From: an uncultured Brachyspira sp.
GTDB taxonomy: Bacteria; Spirochaetota; Brachyspiria; Brachyspirales; Brachyspiraceae
DNA length: 5,732 nucleotides
NCBI GenBank assembly: GCA_934725525.1
Contig: CAKVCG010000114.1
Location: 1 to 5,732 of the forward strand
Direction of reading: 5' to 3'
This document shows, piece by piece, positions 4,458-5,732 of this stretch; position 1 is the first letter of the stretch, and each line of letters starts with the position of its first letter. The notes under the pieces are model-generated. The model had not been told where the DNA came from. It searched no databases and worked only from the letters and a program-made list of their open reading frames with translations. A program made the translations under genes and the position numbers.

Positions 4458-5474
4458 ATGAAAATTTTTATAAATGGAAAGGAACTATCCGCAACTTTAG
4501 AAAACGAAAAAAACGCATACGAAGTTTTAAAGCCAGTTGAGGAATGGTGTAACTCAAATTCTTTTTTAATAAATAGGATTATAATAGACGAAAAAGAACT
4601 CCCGCTAGATATAAATAAGGAATACGAAACGATACGAATTGAAAATATAAAAAAAATAGAAATCGAAGCTTTAAGCCACAGCGAATATTATTTATCTTCG
4701 ATAATTTCAATAATAGAATATATGGAAAGAGTTTCCAAAACCGATTCGGCGACTTTAACCGAAAACGATATAGAAGACTTAAAAGACGGAATATTTTGGA
4801 TATTTGATTCTATTCCTCGAGCGATATTTTTATGCAACATGAATCTTGAAACGCATGGTATTATTCATATATTAAAAATGCTCGAAGTAAAATTGGAAAG
4901 ATTAAATATTATAACTGGCAACAAAGAAGACGAGGATTATTTGAATAAAGTTAAAGAATTTTTTCAGGACGATTTGAAGCCTTTTATAAACGATAAAGTT
5001 TTACCCATTATGGAACTTGTTTTGGAAGACGCTAAAATTAATACTATGATTATATTTGCAAACGATATAAACGAAAATAACGCTTTATACAAAATAGGAA
5101 CTTTGCCAAAATTTCAGGTTTTTATAACGGAAATATTGGACGAAGTCGTTGAAAAACTTCAAACGGGAAAAGATAAAGAAGCTTTTATATATGCGGAAAA
5201 ATTTTCCCATATAGTCGGACTTTCTTTCAACATTCTTTCAAAGGTTGCTGAAATTTGTTCAATAGACTATTCGAATATAAAAATAAAAAATATAAGTTTA
5301 CTCGATTCGATTAACAATTTTAATATTTTAATGAATAATTTGCTTGAAGCTTTTTCAAATGAAGACTATATATCTATAGCCGATTTGCTTGAATATGAAA
5401 TAAAAGAGAAGATAGAAAATATTATGGATTATATACCACTTTTAGAGGAATATATTGAAAGACTCGATGCTTGA
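4458..5474 (+). CDS. Protein of unknown function, 338 residues, cytoplasmic, mostly helical
   Basis: I do not recognise this protein. There is no signal peptide, membrane segment, metal-binding cluster or nucleotide-binding motif. Residues 1 to about 70 look like a small beta-containing domain: MKIFINGKEL, a helix around YEVLKPVEEWC, then strands INRIIIDEKELPL and YETIRIENIKKIEIEAL. The remainder is predicted helical from heptad-like hydrophobic spacing, with segments at about 72-94, 104-124, 134-150, 158-172, 179-200, 217-236, 240-268, 280-300 and 302-336. The C-terminal segment DYISIADLLEYEIKEKIE has the look of a conserved motif. The protein is acidic, with Glu and Asp well represented, suggesting a protein-protein adaptor. 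It has its own candidate promoter and overlaps rarA by 8 bases, which indicates translational coupling and perhaps a shared pathway. The start at 4458 is the first in-frame ATG after the inverted repeat and begins a plausible strand. Function is left open. Confidence 0.8.
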   Translation: MKIFINGKELSATLENEKNAYEVLKPVEEWCNSNSFLINRIIIDEKELPLDINKEYETIRIENIKKIEIEALSHSEYYLSSIISIIEYMERVSKTDSATLTENDIEDLKDGIFWIFDSIPRAIFLCNMNLETHGIIHILKMLEVKLERLNIITGNKEDEDYLNKVKEFFQDDLKPFINDKVLPIMELVLEDAKINTMIIFANDINENNALYKIGTLPKFQVFITEILDEVVEKLQTGKDKEAFIYAEKFSHIVGLSFNILSKVAEICSIDYSNIKIKNISLLDSINNFNILMNNLLEAFSNEDYISIADLLEYEIKEKIENIMDYIPLLEEYIERLDA

Positions 5475-5732
5475 TTTCACAGATAGCGACAATTCTTTTT
5501 TGCCTATAGCCGAGAGAATGCGTCCTACTTCAATCGAAGAAGTTTTTGGACAGAAACATATTTTATCCGAAAATAAAACTTTGAGAAAAATGATTGATAA
5601 AGATAAAATAACTTCGATGGTTTTTTTCGGACCTCCTGGCGTAGGAAAATCAACTGTAGCGTCAATAATCGCAAAAAAAACGAAAAGCGAATATATAAAA
5701 TTAAACGCCGTTCTTTCAAATGTTTCGGAAAT
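5467..5732 (+). CDS. rarA: Replication-associated recombination protein A, AAA+ ATPase, N-terminal part (runs off the right edge)
   Basis: The 88 complete codons visible match the start of RarA (also called MgsA or YcaJ), a clamp-loader-like AAA+ ATPase that acts at stalled replication forks and interacts with single-strand binding protein in E. coli. Visible hallmarks are the N-terminal FLPIAERMRPTSIEEVFGQ (11-29), close to the E. coli FQPLAARMRP region, the Walker A motif GPPGVGKST (55-63), and NAVLSNVSE (80-88), which corresponds to the E. coli SAVTSGVKE segment. Walker B, sensor and tetramerisation regions lie beyond the edge. The ATG at 5467 overlaps the last 8 bases of the upstream gene in a different frame, and only a weak GAAAG precedes it (5457-5461), so translation is probably coupled to the upstream gene. 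Full-length RarA proteins are usually 400-450 residues, so roughly a fifth is seen here. Confidence 0.9.
   Translation, partial: MLDFTDSDNSFLPIAERMRPTSIEEVFGQKHILSENKTLRKMIDKDKITSMVFFGPPGVGKSTVASIIAKKTKSEYIKLNAVLSNVSE

Noticed and set aside
5525..5719. Minus-strand open frame of 64 codons near the right edge
   Set aside because: It lies opposite the conserved rarA N terminus, including its Walker A motif, so it is a shadow.
1..5732. CRISPR array, transposon ends, tRNA or rRNA genes, phage genes
   Set aside because: No regularly spaced repeats, transposase motifs, clover-leaf candidates or rRNA-like sequence were seen on reading both strands.

Overview
The window is a very AT-rich bacterial segment whose gene content points to a spirochaete, most likely Brachyspira or a close relative. 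The reasons are the extreme A/T bias in codons and intergenic DNA, the exported proteins with short hydrophobic leaders, and a cytidylate kinase joined to ribosomal protein S1, an arrangement I recall from Treponema pallidum. The genus is inferred from memory of such genomes, not from a search.

Layout. Positions 1-278 (minus strand) hold the N-terminal 92 codons of an exported protein of unknown function that runs off the left edge. A 175-base divergent intergenic region (279-453) follows. It contains a perfect 18-bp palindrome that forms part of a three-unit 9-bp repeat, phased T-tracts and likely promoters facing both ways. A small exported, probably beta-rich protein (454-924, plus strand) comes next. 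A well-formed extended -10 promoter then drives a 798-codon frame (1031-3427) encoding cytidylate kinase followed in frame by a six-domain ribosomal protein S1. A radical SAM protein of the spore-photoproduct-lyase-like family (3451-4362) starts 23 bases later. After a 95-base gap with its own candidate promoter and an inverted repeat comes a 338-residue protein I do not recognise (4458-5474). It overlaps by 8 bases the start of rarA (5467 to the right edge), an AAA+ ATPase of replication-fork maintenance.

How it fits together. From 1031 rightwards everything is on the plus strand and tightly spaced, so cmk/rpsA with the radical SAM gene, and the unknown gene with rarA, look like two transcription units or one long unit with an internal promoter. 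No GC-rich intrinsic terminator is visible anywhere. CMP/dCMP phosphorylation and translation initiation are coupled in one reading frame. The junction still looks like an intergenic region, with a hairpin, a purine-rich Shine-Dalgarno tract and an in-frame ATG that would yield a normal-length 560-residue S1. The most interesting questions are whether S1 is made as a fusion, as a free protein or both, and whether the linker hairpin controls that choice.

Nothing suggests a CRISPR array, transposon, phage or RNA gene. The two leftmost genes are the only accessory-looking content.
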